Positions 11,211 through 20,262 of a DNA stretch of 64,000 nt are shown here, piece by piece. The stretch's first letter is position 1. The number at the start of each line of letters is the position of its first letter. The translations under genes and the position numbers were made by a program. The notes under the pieces are model-generated. The model was not told where the DNA came from and searched no databases. It worked only from the letters and a program-made list of their open reading frames with translations. Source of the stretch: Betaproteobacteria bacterium (GTDB lineage: Bacteria > Pseudomonadota > Gammaproteobacteria > Burkholderiales > Rhodocyclaceae); assembly GCA_009777245.1 (NCBI GenBank), contig WRMF01000006.1:24443-88442 (forward strand). The letters are read 5' to 3'.

Positions 11211-12128
11211 ATGTCCATGGCGGATCGTGACGGCTTTATCTGGTTTGACGGCAAGCTTGTTCCCTGGCGGGAAGCGAAGCTACATTTTCTTACCCATTCG
11301 CTCCATTACGGGATGGGAGTATTCGAAGGAGTGCGCGCCTACAAGGGCGATTCCGGTACGGCCATTTTTCGCCTGCGGGAGCATACCAGGCGTTTATTCA
11401 ATTCCGCGCACATCTGCCAGATGGAGATACCGTTTGAACAGGAAGTCATCAATGAAGCGCACAAGGAGGTCGTGCGCGTAAACCAGCTTGAATCCGCCTA
11501 TATTCGTCCGCTTGCTTTTTACGGCTCGGAAAAGATGGGGCTATCAACCAAAGGGGCAAGGGTTCATGTCGCCATTGCCGCCTGGTCATGGGGAGCCTAT
11601 CTGGGCGAAGACGCAATGGCGCGAGGAATAAGGGTCAAGGTTTCCAGTTTCACCCGGCATCATGTCAACATAACAATGGTGCGCGCCAAGGCGTCAGGAG
11701 CCTATCTGAATTCCATCCTTGCCAATAACGAGGCGACAAACGCAGGTTACGACGAGGCGCTTTTGCTTGATCCTGAAGGTTATGTCGCCGAAGGAGCCGG
11801 TGAAAACGTATTTATCGTCAAGGAAGGGAGGCTCTATACGCCGGAGCTTGCCGCCTGTCTGGAAGGAATTACCCGCGACACGATCATGCAGCTTGCGCGT
11901 GAACTGGGGATTGAGGTCAAGGAAAAACGGATTACCCGCGATGAAATGTATTGTGCGGACGAGGCATTTTTCACCGGCACGGCGGCGGAAGTTACGCCGA
12001 TTCGGGAAGTGGATGATCGCAAAATCGGCTTGGGCGGGCGCGGTCCTGTCACCCAATTATTGCAGGAACGCTATTTCGACGCGGTGTATGGACGCAACCA
12101 CCAGGATTGGCTGACCCTCGTTGTATGA
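11211..12128 (+). CDS. ilvE: Branched-chain amino acid aminotransferase
   Basis: This PLP enzyme performs the last step of valine, leucine and isoleucine synthesis. At 305 residues it matches the family. Visible are the N-terminal HSLHYGMGVFEGVRAY, the PLP-lysine in VRAKASGAYLNS, EGAGENVFIV and FFTGTAAEVTPI. ATG 11211 is preceded by GAGAGGAGA at good spacing. Its TGA overlaps the ATG of waaF, giving the ilvE-waaF arrangement often seen in betaproteobacteria; the small zinc-finger gene frequently found between them is absent. Confidence 0.96.
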   Translation: MSMADRDGFIWFDGKLVPWREAKLHFLTHSLHYGMGVFEGVRAYKGDSGTAIFRLREHTRRLFNSAHICQMEIPFEQEVINEAHKEVVRVNQLESAYIRPLAFYGSEKMGLSTKGARVHVAIAAWSWGAYLGEDAMARGIRVKVSSFTRHHVNITMVRAKASGAYLNSILANNEATNAGYDEALLLDPEGYVAEGAGENVFIVKEGRLYTPELAACLEGITRDTIMQLARELGIEVKEKRITRDEMYCADEAFFTGTAAEVTPIREVDDRKIGLGGRGPVTQLLQERYFDAVYGRNHQDWLTLVV

Positions 12129-13141
12129 CCATGCGGGCGCTGATTGTCGCCCCGGCTTGGGTGGGGGACGCCATCATGATCCAGCCGCTTCTCATGCGTC
12201 TCAAAAAGATGAGCATGGAAATTGATGTGCTTTCTCCCGCTTGGGCTGCGCCTCTGTTTGCCCGGATGCCGGAAGTGGGACAGATTCACGTTTCCCCTTT
12301 CAGGCATGGCGAATTGGCGCTTTATCGGCGCTTTTCCCTGGCGCGCAGGTTAAGGGGCTATACCCACGCCTATATTTTGCCATATTCTTTCAAGTCCGCG
12401 CTCATTCCATTTTTTGCAGGGATTCCGTATCGGCATGGATTTACCGGCGAGGCGCGTTATGGCTTGATCAATGTGCGGCATGTTCTGGATAAGTCTGCTC
12501 TACCGCGCGCGGTTGATCGTTTCGCGCAGTTGGCGAATGAACCGGGAACGCCTCTGGAGCGCCCGGTTCCTTTTCCGCGCCTTGTCTCCACGCTGGAACA
12601 GCAGCGGGCGACCTTGCGCGAATTGGGACTGGAAGAAGACGGAGAAGCTCCGATAATATTTTGCCCCGGCGCCGAATACGGCTCTGCCAAACGCTGGCCG
12701 GTCGAGCATTTTGCCAGCCTTGCGCTTGCTTTGGGTAAAGAGGGGGCGCGTATCTGGCTTGTCGGCTCCGACAAGGATAAAATTCTGGCTGATGCCATTC
12801 TGGCGCTGTTGCCGGAGCGCGCGCGCGCGGGTTTCCGTAACCTGTGCGGCGCGACCATGCTCCTCCAGGCGATTGACGTGATTGCGTTTTCCCGTCTTGT
12901 CATCTGCAATGATTCTGGCCTGATGCATGTTGCAGCCGCGCTCAATCGTCCGCTTGTCGCCCTGTTCGGTTCTTCCTCCCCGGATTTTACGCCGCCGTTA
13001 TCCGAAAAAGCGGAGATCGCGCGGCTGAATCTTGAATGCAGCCCCTGCTTCAAGCGGGAATGCCCGTTGGGGCATCTTGACTGCCTCTATAAACTCACGC
13101 CGGAATTGGCGCTGGCCGCCTCTAACCGGCTTATCTCATGA
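12125..13141 (+). CDS. waaF: ADP-heptose:LPS heptosyltransferase II
   Basis: This GT9 glycosyltransferase adds the second heptose to the lipopolysaccharide inner core. The N-terminus MRALIVAPAWVGDAIMIQPL, then LPYSFKSALIPFFAGIPYR, GEARYGLINVRHVLDK, PGAEYGSAKRWP and ICNDSGLMHVAAALNRP match WaaF closely. ATG 12125 overlaps the ilvE stop; ATG 12131 is an equally possible start two codons later. The end overlaps the next gene by ATGA. Length (338 residues) is normal. Confidence 0.95.
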   Translation: MTMRALIVAPAWVGDAIMIQPLLMRLKKMSMEIDVLSPAWAAPLFARMPEVGQIHVSPFRHGELALYRRFSLARRLRGYTHAYILPYSFKSALIPFFAGIPYRHGFTGEARYGLINVRHVLDKSALPRAVDRFAQLANEPGTPLERPVPFPRLVSTLEQQRATLRELGLEEDGEAPIIFCPGAEYGSAKRWPVEHFASLALALGKEGARIWLVGSDKDKILADAILALLPERARAGFRNLCGATMLLQAIDVIAFSRLVICNDSGLMHVAAALNRPLVALFGSSSPDFTPPLSEKAEIARLNLECSPCFKRECPLGHLDCLYKLTPELALAASNRLIS

Positions 13142-13572
13142 CTGCCATGCAAACTTTCGTAACGCCGGAAGATGTTGAAAACGCTTTTTACAAAGCGGTC
13201 AATCATGGAAATTTGAGCGATCTGCTTTCCGTCTGGGCGGAAGAAGAGGAGTTGCTGTGCCTGCATCCTAATGGAACCTTGCTGAACAGTCTGGAGAATA
13301 TCCGGGAGAGCTGGCGGGAGATTCTGGGCGGGCAGACGAAAATCCGGCTCAATTTTCGCCGTATCGGCTATTGGCGCGGTTCCATGATTGCGGTGCATCA
13401 TCTGCTCGAAGAGATGCAATCCGATTCTGATGATGTCAGCGGTATTTTCCGTGTCACCCATGTGTTCATGCGAGGAGCATACGGATGGCGGATGGTCTGT
13501 AGGCATAGCTCCCCCGTCGGCAATGATTTTGTGATGCGGCAGGGAGCGGCTGGCAGGCGGACGCTGCATTAG
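13138..13572 (+). CDS. Small NTF2-fold (SnoaL/DUF4440-like) protein
   Basis: The 144 residues have the pattern of the NTF2-like superfamily: an N-terminal helix pair (VENAFYKAVNHGNLSDLLSVW), an acidic pocket (EEEELLCLHPNG) and alternating beta strands ending in the typical HVFMRGAYGWRMVCRHSSP. Family members are small cone-shaped proteins whose ligands vary; no reaction can be assigned. It is fused to the ilvE-waaF operon by a four-base stop/start overlap. Confidence 0.8.
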   Translation: MTAMQTFVTPEDVENAFYKAVNHGNLSDLLSVWAEEEELLCLHPNGTLLNSLENIRESWREILGGQTKIRLNFRRIGYWRGSMIAVHHLLEEMQSDSDDVSGIFRVTHVFMRGAYGWRMVCRHSSPVGNDFVMRQGAAGRRTLH

Positions 13573-13590
13573 AGCGGTTTTTGAGTTACA

Positions 13591-13693
13591 CCGGCCTTTA
13601 GGCCGGGGATTCCTCGACACAGGTTAGAGAGCCTCAATGCTCCATAAAACAACTGTTTCGCTCATCTCGCCATTCATTTCGAGGATTGCGCTT
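13591..13693. repeat. Dispersed hairpin-ended repeat (family c), copy 2
   Basis: CCGGCCTTTAGGCCGG hairpin, then GGATTCCTCGACACAGGTTA, GAGCCTCAATGCTCCATAAA, CAACTGTTTCGCTCATCTCG, CCATTCATTTCGAGGATTGC. It is nearly identical in block order to the copy at 52163. Confidence 0.85.
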
Positions 13694-13722
13694 GGCGCAT
13701 GTTCAAGCGCTTGCTTTACACG

Positions 13723-13749
13723 CACTCTCCCGCAAGCGGGAGAGGGGAG
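13723..13749. repeat. REP-like palindrome upstream of the autotransporter
   Basis: A compact ACTCTCCCGC-AAGC-GGGAGAGGGGAG hairpin, 45 bp before the autotransporter start. Confidence 0.8.
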
Positions 13750-13793
13750 CAAGGCGCTCCCACAAGGCATCCACCATTTTTTGGAGAAATAGC

Positions 13794-16700
13794 ATGCTTC
13801 GCAAAAAATCCTTTAGAATCAATAAGTTACCCACACTATTGAATGCACGCAGCATTTGTCCTTCCCGTAGGCGATTTCCTTCTTTTCCCGGCGTGGCGTC
13901 TCCCGGCCTTTGCGCGTTTTCGGTTCTGGCGTTTGCCGGGCTTTTGGCCGCGCCGATGCAGGCGATGGCGGATTGTGTTATGAACATTGGCGGAACTGTA
14001 TCTGGCTCTGTTTACGGCAACACCAGTAGCCCCCAGAACGACTGTAGTGTGGCAGACATGAATGCGGATGGGGCAACGCTTCGTATCAACCACGGCACCA
14101 CAATCTCCGACCAAGCATACGGTGGCTACCATGAGCCTGGCAGCGGAGACGCAACAGCCACTTCAAACCTGCTAAGCATTGACGACGATTCTGCCGTAGA
14201 CGGCGACGCATACGGCGGGTATGCCTTATCAAACGATGTCACCGCCACCGCCTCGGGTAACACAATCGAAAATGACGGCAGCGTTAGAGGCGACGCATAC
14301 GGCGGATATGCCGAAGCAGACGATAACGCTACAGCCTCGAGTAACACAATCGAAAATAATGGCCACATTGACGGCCATGTTTATGGTGGGTTTGCCACAG
14401 CAGGCAGTAACGCCACCGCCTCGAGTAACACAGTTGAAATCAATGACAGCAGCGTTAGCGGCGATGTTTATGGCGGGCGTGCCCACGCAAACAACGCCAC
14501 TGCCTCGGATAACAAAGTGTCATTCAAGGACTCTGCGGAGATTGATGTGGACTTCATACGGGGCGGTCATGCCCTATCTATAGGGGGCCACGCTTTCGCC
14601 AGCGGCAATATAGTCGAATTCGACAATGTTGACGGAATCGTCGGTTACGCTGAAGTAAATGGCGGATATGCTTCTGGCCCTGAAGAAGCCAAAGCCGATC
14701 GCAACACGGTAACATTCAGCAATATCAGCTCTGGCGCGACATTCGAACTTGGCGATGTCATGGGCGGCTTTGCCTTCCATGGCGCATTCAGCAGCACGGC
14801 GGATGGCAACAGTGTCAGCTTCACGAACATTGCGACCACTGTCAGTCTTAAAGGCAATTATCAGGCGGGCGGAGCGGCTGCGGGCGGGCGCTTTAGCGCC
14901 AGCGCCACAGGGAACTCCCTTACATTCACCAATGTGACGGCAATTGAGAGTCTGAACAACTTGTACGGCGGGCATGCTTTAGCTACTTCATCGAGTGGTG
15001 GCAATGCCACAGCGGATGCAAATTACGTCGCATTCAACAATGTCGTGGGTGCCGATCTGCTTGATGTCATTGGCGGAGACGCAAGCGGTAACCACGGTCA
15101 AGTCTCAGCCTCAATGAATGAGGTCACTTTCACGGATGTAGTGAATCTGGAAGCCGTTAACATCGCGGGCGGTAGCGCCAGTGGCGGCGACGCAGAAAAA
15201 GTCTCAGCCTCAATGAATGAGGTAGCATTCACGGATATCAGGAATCTGGAAGCCGATGCAATCACGGGCGGTAGCGCCAGCAGTGACGGCATCTACACAG
15301 AAGAAGTCTCAGCCTCAGGAAATGAGGTCACATTCACGGATATCGGGAATCTGGAAGTCGGCGGTGAAATCACGGGCGGTAGAGCCGCCACCAGCAAAGA
15401 CGCAATCAATGCGGATAACAATACTGTCACATTCTTGGGAATTGCCTCTGCCGAAATCGGGGGTGTCAAGGGCGGAGAGGCGGACGGCGCAGACGAAGCC
15501 TCCGCCTCGGATAACAAAGTGTCATTCAATGACTCTGCGGCGATTGTTGTGGATTCAGGAATATGGGGCGGGTATGCCAACAATCCAGGAGGCGACGCTT
15601 TCGCCAATGGCAATATAGTCGAATTCAACGATGTTGGCGAAATTGATGTCGGTAGTAATGGTATAAAGGGCGGATGGGCTAGAGGCGTCACTTCTGGAGA
15701 AGCCAGCGCCGATGGCAACCAGGTGATATTCAGCAGTATCAGCTCTGGCGCTCTAGTCGACCTTAGAGATGTCGTAGGCGGCTATGTCGTACAGGGCGGC
15801 GAGGCCACGGCGGATGGCAACAGTGTCATATTCACGCACATTGAGACACCTGTCAGCCTTGCAGGCGATTATCAGGCGGGCGGATCGGTTGTGGACGCGC
15901 GCTTGAGCGCCAGCGCCGCAGGGAACTACTTGGTATTCGACAGTGTGAGGGAAATTACGAGTGTTCAACTCTACGGCGGGCGGGCCATAAATCAAGGTAC
16001 TGGCGACACCACAGCGAATGCAAATATGGTCTCATTCAACAATGTCGGGAATGCCGATCTGCGTGATGTCTTTGGCGGATATGCAAAAGGCGACGAAACA
16101 GTCACAGCCTCAGGCAATTCGGTCATATTCGCGGTTACGAATACTATTGTCACCGAGATTCTGGAGGCTCTTGAAGTCAAGGGCGGTTTCGCAGAGGGCG
16201 GCGACGAAACCTATGCGGATGGCAACCTTGTCGCACTCCAAAGCTACTCCTCTGCCGAAATCGGGAGTATCACGGGCGGAGATGCAAGAAATGGAGACGA
16301 ATCCTCCGCCTCCGGCAACGAAATTTCCATCATGCTTGTTTCGGACGCTCTGGTAGGCGGCATCACAGGCGGCTACGCCTCTGGCGCGAGAAGCGGCACG
16401 GCCAGCGACAACGAAATTTACCTCATGCTTGTTTCGGAAGCTCTGGTAGGCGGCATCATAGGCGGCTACGCCTCTGGCTCAATAAGCGGCACGGCCAGCG
16501 GCAACGAAATTTACCTATCTGACCTATCCGGCAAGGATGATACGGGTAACGCAACAGTGGGCGGAATCGCAGGCGGCAACGCCGCAAACGGCGGCGAGAT
16601 CGCCACAGCCAACCTCAACATAATTGAACTCTATACTGTGGCAGGCGGAGACGGTCGCGCAGGAGTGGATGGTAGTGGCGGAGACGGCGGTGACGGCGGC

Positions 16701-19178
16701 GAAGGGGTGGGAGGATATATAACAGGCGGGATTGCCGGTGGCGATGTGGCGACCGCCAGCGGTAATAGTGTCAGTCTGACAGGCGTGACCGGCGGCAGAG
16801 GCGGCGACGGCGGCGACGGCGCTCCCGGTTTCAATGGCGGCGACGGCGGAAACGCCCGCGTAGGGGTGGATGGCAATGTAACAGGTGGGGATGCCGAGGG
16901 CACACATGAGGCAACCGCCAACAATAACAGCGTCAATCTGATAAATGTGACCGGCGGCAGAGGCGGAGACGGCGGAGACGGTTTCAATGGCGGAGACGGA
17001 GGAAACGGCAGCGCGGGAGTGGATGGCAATATAACAGGCGGGTACGTCCATTCTGGCGCAGGCGACGCAATCATCGCTGCAGGCAATACAGTCACTATCC
17101 AGAATGTGACTGGCGGCGCGGGCGGTACGGGCGGACAGGGCAATAGCAATGGCGCTGACGGTGCAGCCGACAAAGGCATAACCGGCAATGTCACCGGAGG
17201 TTATGCAATCGGCGGATCCGACTCCGTCACCGTCGGCGTGGATACCGGCGGCAGCGGCAGGAATAATACCGTCACAATTACCGGAACTGTCGCCGATCCT
17301 GTTACCGTCGGGGGCAATATCACAGGCAGCCATGCCGAATCTACTATGGCCAGTTCCATTCCCCGCGTCACGGGCGGCATTGTTGCCCTGACCAATGTCG
17401 TCGTGGGCGATCCTGGCGATAAAAGTAATGTGTATGGCGGAAGGGTTATCGTCCCGCTTAGCTCCGAAGGTTCTGTCATTGGCACAGGCGCTACCAGCAC
17501 AGTCTCCGTCACCCTCAACAATGCCGAGGTTCATGGCAATGTCTACGGCGGAGCCGCTGAATTGGTGCCTTCTGGTTTTTCTTTGCACCTTACCGTCAGC
17601 GGAGCTGTGGTTACAATAACCAACGGCGGCATTGTGTCCGGCAAAGTGGCAGGCGGGGCGCTGCTTTCAGAAGGAGGGGATGCGGCAGGCTCAGCCACCA
17701 ACAATACCGTCAATATCACCGGATCATCCACATCCTCGCTTGTGATTGGCAGCGGCAACTCAGGCGACGGTCTGTACGGCGGGTTTTATGATGGCAGTAA
17801 CTCTTTGGATGTCTTCACCGGCAACACCCTGAATGTGCGTTCCTCCGGAATTGGCGGGGCATCTATAACTAACGCAGGAATTGAGGTAAAGGGCAATCTG
17901 GCAAACTTTGAATTCCTCAATTTCTACCTGCCCTCGGACATCAAGCCGGACGACACCATGCTCAACATGACCGGCACGGCCTTCATTGACGACACGATGG
18001 TTCGTGTGGGCGTCCAGGGCGTTTCTCCGTCCCTCGCAGGAGGAGACAGGGTTATTCTCATTGACGCCGACGACGGCGAGATTAACGGAACTCCCAGGAA
18101 CAACACCACAGACGGAACCGGGATGGGACTGACCCTCAAGTATTCTTTCGTGCTGGATGTTGTCGACGAGATGGATGGCTTGAATCCAAGAACCCGGCTT
18201 GTGGCCACAGTGGACGGCATCAGCGCGAACGCGCAAAACAAGGCTTTGGCCGAAGGCAACCTGGCTCCGGCTATCCTCGTCAACCGGGGCGGCGATATGG
18301 TGGCATGGCAAGGGCTTGACGAGGCAATCCGCGCTGCCCGTGAACAAAAAACCGGCAGAGCCGTATTCGGCGTCATCCACGGGGGCGACATCAAACAAAA
18401 AACAGACTCTCATGTTGATATGTCAAGCGTCAGCCTGATGACCGGCATTACCGCAAACATGGGTAACGGAGACTTCGGGGCGTTCATCGAATACGGCAAC
18501 GGCAGCTACGATACCTACAACAAATTTGCCAATGACCCCACAGTCAAGGGCGACGGCAAAACCGACTACTATGGCGGCGGTATTCTGGGACGCTTCGATA
18601 TTGATCCTGCGGATGCCGGAAATCTCTACGTTGAAGGCAGCGCCAGAGCAGGAAAGGTTAAGAACCGCTACAGCACCGACGACCTTGGGAATTACAGGGC
18701 GCGTTACAAGACTTCCGCCGGATACGCCAGTCTGCATCTTGGGGCAGGCTATCGCTGGAAGATCGCCCCCTCCTCCGACTTCAGCCTCTACGGGCAAACC
18801 TTCTTCACGAAAGTGGGGAGTGACAGGACAAAACTCTACAATCGCTCTACCGGAGAGGCTGTCGACGTGGTGAGCTTCAAGGCGGTTAATTCCAACCGAC
18901 TGCGCCTTGGCGGACGCTATGAATGGACGCTGGATACCGTCACTCCGTTCTTCGGCCTCGCCTATGAATACGAATTCAGCGGCAAGGCCAAGGCAAGCAC
19001 GGAGAACAGCGGCAAGATCGAAAGTCCCAAAATGCGGGGCGGCACGGGCATAGTTGAAGGCGGCCTCATCATGAAGCCAAGACCGAACCATCCGCTCTCC
19101 GTCAATCTCGGCCTGCAAGGCTACGTCGGCAAGATGGAAGGCATAACCGGCAGCTTGAGGTTGAACTACGAGTTCTGA
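13794..19178 (+). CDS. Giant repeat-rich type V secreted autotransporter (AT-1)
   Basis: The protein has 1794 residues. ATG 13794 was chosen because TTGGAGA lies six bases before it; a longer frame runs back into the REP repeat. A long basic n-region leads to a signal core (FSVLAFAGLLAAPMQAMA) cut near residue 60. The passenger (about 60-1515) is an array of 30-45-residue units with the pattern GG-x-A, a short A/T/S stretch, S-x-N-x-V-x-F, D/N-V and again GG, as expected for a beta-helix. Residues about 950-1125 are extremely Gly/Asp-rich (GGDGGDGG runs). Residues about 1520-1794 form the autotransporter barrel, ending in the terminal Phe (LRLNYEF) recognised by BAM. Cysteines are almost absent from the passenger. 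No protease triad was found, so an adhesin or biofilm role is inferred. Confidence 0.9.
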   Translation: MLRKKSFRINKLPTLLNARSICPSRRRFPSFPGVASPGLCAFSVLAFAGLLAAPMQAMADCVMNIGGTVSGSVYGNTSSPQNDCSVADMNADGATLRINHGTTISDQAYGGYHEPGSGDATATSNLLSIDDDSAVDGDAYGGYALSNDVTATASGNTIENDGSVRGDAYGGYAEADDNATASSNTIENNGHIDGHVYGGFATAGSNATASSNTVEINDSSVSGDVYGGRAHANNATASDNKVSFKDSAEIDVDFIRGGHALSIGGHAFASGNIVEFDNVDGIVGYAEVNGGYASGPEEAKADRNTVTFSNISSGATFELGDVMGGFAFHGAFSSTADGNSVSFTNIATTVSLKGNYQAGGAAAGGRFSASATGNSLTFTNVTAIESLNNLYGGHALATSSSGGNATADANYVAFNNVVGADLLDVIGGDASGNHGQVSASMNEVTFTDVVNLEAVNIAGGSASGGDAEKVSASMNEVAFTDIRNLEADAITGGSASSDGIYTEEVSASGNEVTFTDIGNLEVGGEITGGRAATSKDAINADNNTVTFLGIASAEIGGVKGGEADGADEASASDNKVSFNDSAAIVVDSGIWGGYANNPGGDAFANGNIVEFNDVGEIDVGSNGIKGGWARGVTSGEASADGNQVIFSSISSGALVDLRDVVGGYVVQGGEATADGNSVIFTHIETPVSLAGDYQAGGSVVDARLSASAAGNYLVFDSVREITSVQLYGGRAINQGTGDTTANANMVSFNNVGNADLRDVFGGYAKGDETVTASGNSVIFAVTNTIVTEILEALEVKGGFAEGGDETYADGNLVALQSYSSAEIGSITGGDARNGDESSASGNEISIMLVSDALVGGITGGYASGARSGTASDNEIYLMLVSEALVGGIIGGYASGSISGTASGNEIYLSDLSGKDDTGNATVGGIAGGNAANGGEIATANLNIIELYTVAGGDGRAGVDGSGGDGGDGGEGVGGYITGGIAGGDVATASGNSVSLTGVTGGRGGDGGDGAPGFNGGDGGNARVGVDGNVTGGDAEGTHEATANNNSVNLINVTGGRGGDGGDGFNGGDGGNGSAGVDGNITGGYVHSGAGDAIIAAGNTVTIQNVTGGAGGTGGQGNSNGADGAADKGITGNVTGGYAIGGSDSVTVGVDTGGSGRNNTVTITGTVADPVTVGGNITGSHAESTMASSIPRVTGGIVALTNVVVGDPGDKSNVYGGRVIVPLSSEGSVIGTGATSTVSVTLNNAEVHGNVYGGAAELVPSGFSLHLTVSGAVVTITNGGIVSGKVAGGALLSEGGDAAGSATNNTVNITGSSTSSLVIGSGNSGDGLYGGFYDGSNSLDVFTGNTLNVRSSGIGGASITNAGIEVKGNLANFEFLNFYLPSDIKPDDTMLNMTGTAFIDDTMVRVGVQGVSPSLAGGDRVILIDADDGEINGTPRNNTTDGTGMGLTLKYSFVLDVVDEMDGLNPRTRLVATVDGISANAQNKALAEGNLAPAILVNRGGDMVAWQGLDEAIRAAREQKTGRAVFGVIHGGDIKQKTDSHVDMSSVSLMTGITANMGNGDFGAFIEYGNGSYDTYNKFANDPTVKGDGKTDYYGGGILGRFDIDPADAGNLYVEGSARAGKVKNRYSTDDLGNYRARYKTSAGYASLHLGAGYRWKIAPSSDFSLYGQTFFTKVGSDRTKLYNRSTGEAVDVVSFKAVNSNRLRLGGRYEWTLDTVTPFFGLAYEYEFSGKAKASTENSGKIESPKMRGGTGIVEGGLIMKPRPNHPLSVNLGLQGYVGKMEGITGSLRLNYEF

Positions 19179-19196
19179 TGGAAATCAGAGGACAGG

Positions 19197-19224
19197 TATC
19201 AGGAATCATTACTGATTCCTGATA
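19197..19224. terminator. Strong hairpin between convergent genes
   Basis: TATCAGGAATCA-TTAC-TGATTCCTGATA forms a perfect 12-bp stem just after the autotransporter stop and before the end of hslO on the other strand. There is no long U-tract, but its position suggests a bidirectional terminator. Confidence 0.65.
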
Positions 19225-19232
19225 ACCTGACG

Positions 19233-20174
19233 CTACGCAAAAATCCTCGCCACATCGGTTGCGTCAAAACAATAGGTTTGGTTGCCGATCTCGTCGTATA
19301 TTTCGATTGCGCCCTGCTCCGTCAGGACGGCCTCCGCCTCGGCGCGTCCCCAGGATTTGATGAGCGCGGCCAGTTTTTCCCGATTGTCAGGGCAGTACCA
19401 GGAGACAGACCGCGCCGGAAACAACACCAGACCCGCCGGAGCGCCTTCCATATATCCGCCCGCTCTCGCAGCGACATTTTGACCTGCTGTCGCAGCGACA
19501 TCCTCATCTGCTTCTGCCGCAGCGTCTTCCGGAAACAGGCGAAACAGGAGGGATGCCGCTTCAAGCCCCAATAATTCTTCGGAGCGAACCGTGTCTGCCA
19601 ACCGGGTCAGCCTTGTCCAGCCGTCCGCGTCCATACTGTCGGCGGCTGGCATTTTTTGCAGAAACAAACCTGCCACAACCTCTTTGTCGGCGGCGAGAAA
19701 AAGCCGCGCTTCCTGTTGTTCGGATTGGGCGAGGTAATGGCTGAAAATGGCGGACACAGTATCGCCCGCCAGCGGGACAATGCTTTGATACAGGCCGGTT
19801 TCCTGCTCCAGCGTCAGTAAAAGTCGGCCTTCTTCCCCGTCTGCTCCTTCTTTCCCTGCGCCAAGAAGCTCCCGCGCGCTTGCGCCTTGAGGGCATGTTC
19901 CGGCGCGTGCCATGCCGCGCAAACGCAATGCTTCGTCGCAGTCCACCAGAAGCAGGGAAATCGCACCATACCCTTTAAGTTGCAGGGTCAGCCGCCCCTG
20001 CCCTTTCAACTCTGCGGCAATGAGCGCGACAGTCGCCGAAAGCTCGCCCAGCAGGGATGCCACCGCCTGCGGATAATCGCGCCCCTGAAGCATGGCTTGC
20101 CAGGCGTCATCCAGACGGACAAACGCGCCGCGAATATCTAGGCGCGGAAAAAGAAAGCGGACAACGCTACTCAC
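19233..20174 (-). CDS. hslO: Hsp33-family redox chaperone with degenerate zinc site
   Basis: Hsp33 is a cytoplasmic holdase activated when oxidation releases zinc from four C-terminal cysteines (CxC and CxxC). The N-terminal chaperone domain is well preserved (VRFLFPRLDIRGAFVRLD, GQGRLTLQLKGYG, LEQETGLYQSIVPLAGDTV). In the C-terminal domain the expected CxC reads YCPDN (only the first Cys kept) and the expected CxxC reads DEIG (both lost), while the surrounding framework (LTEQGAIEI, CFDATDVARIF) is intact. An extra Ala-rich stretch (about residues 213-245) sits in the linker. The protein is therefore Hsp33 by homology but should not have the classic redox switch. Confidence 0.85.
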   Translation of the reverse strand: MSSVVRFLFPRLDIRGAFVRLDDAWQAMLQGRDYPQAVASLLGELSATVALIAAELKGQGRLTLQLKGYGAISLLLVDCDEALRLRGMARAGTCPQGASARELLGAGKEGADGEEGRLLLTLEQETGLYQSIVPLAGDTVSAIFSHYLAQSEQQEARLFLAADKEVVAGLFLQKMPAADSMDADGWTRLTRLADTVRSEELLGLEAASLLFRLFPEDAAAEADEDVAATAGQNVAARAGGYMEGAPAGLVLFPARSVSWYCPDNREKLAALIKSWGRAEAEAVLTEQGAIEIYDEIGNQTYCFDATDVARIFA

Positions 20175-20262
20175 AGCAACACCGTAACAAAGGGGTTACC
20201 ATAATACCAGCAGGCATAAGACAAGCGCGGTAATATTACGGTTTTTCGTTCGCGTCCCGATC

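Noticed and set aside
16524..17588. 354-codon open frame antisense to the autotransporter
   Set aside because: It mirrors the glycine-rich repeats on the opposite strand, has no ribosome site and no recognisable family; a shadow of the real gene.
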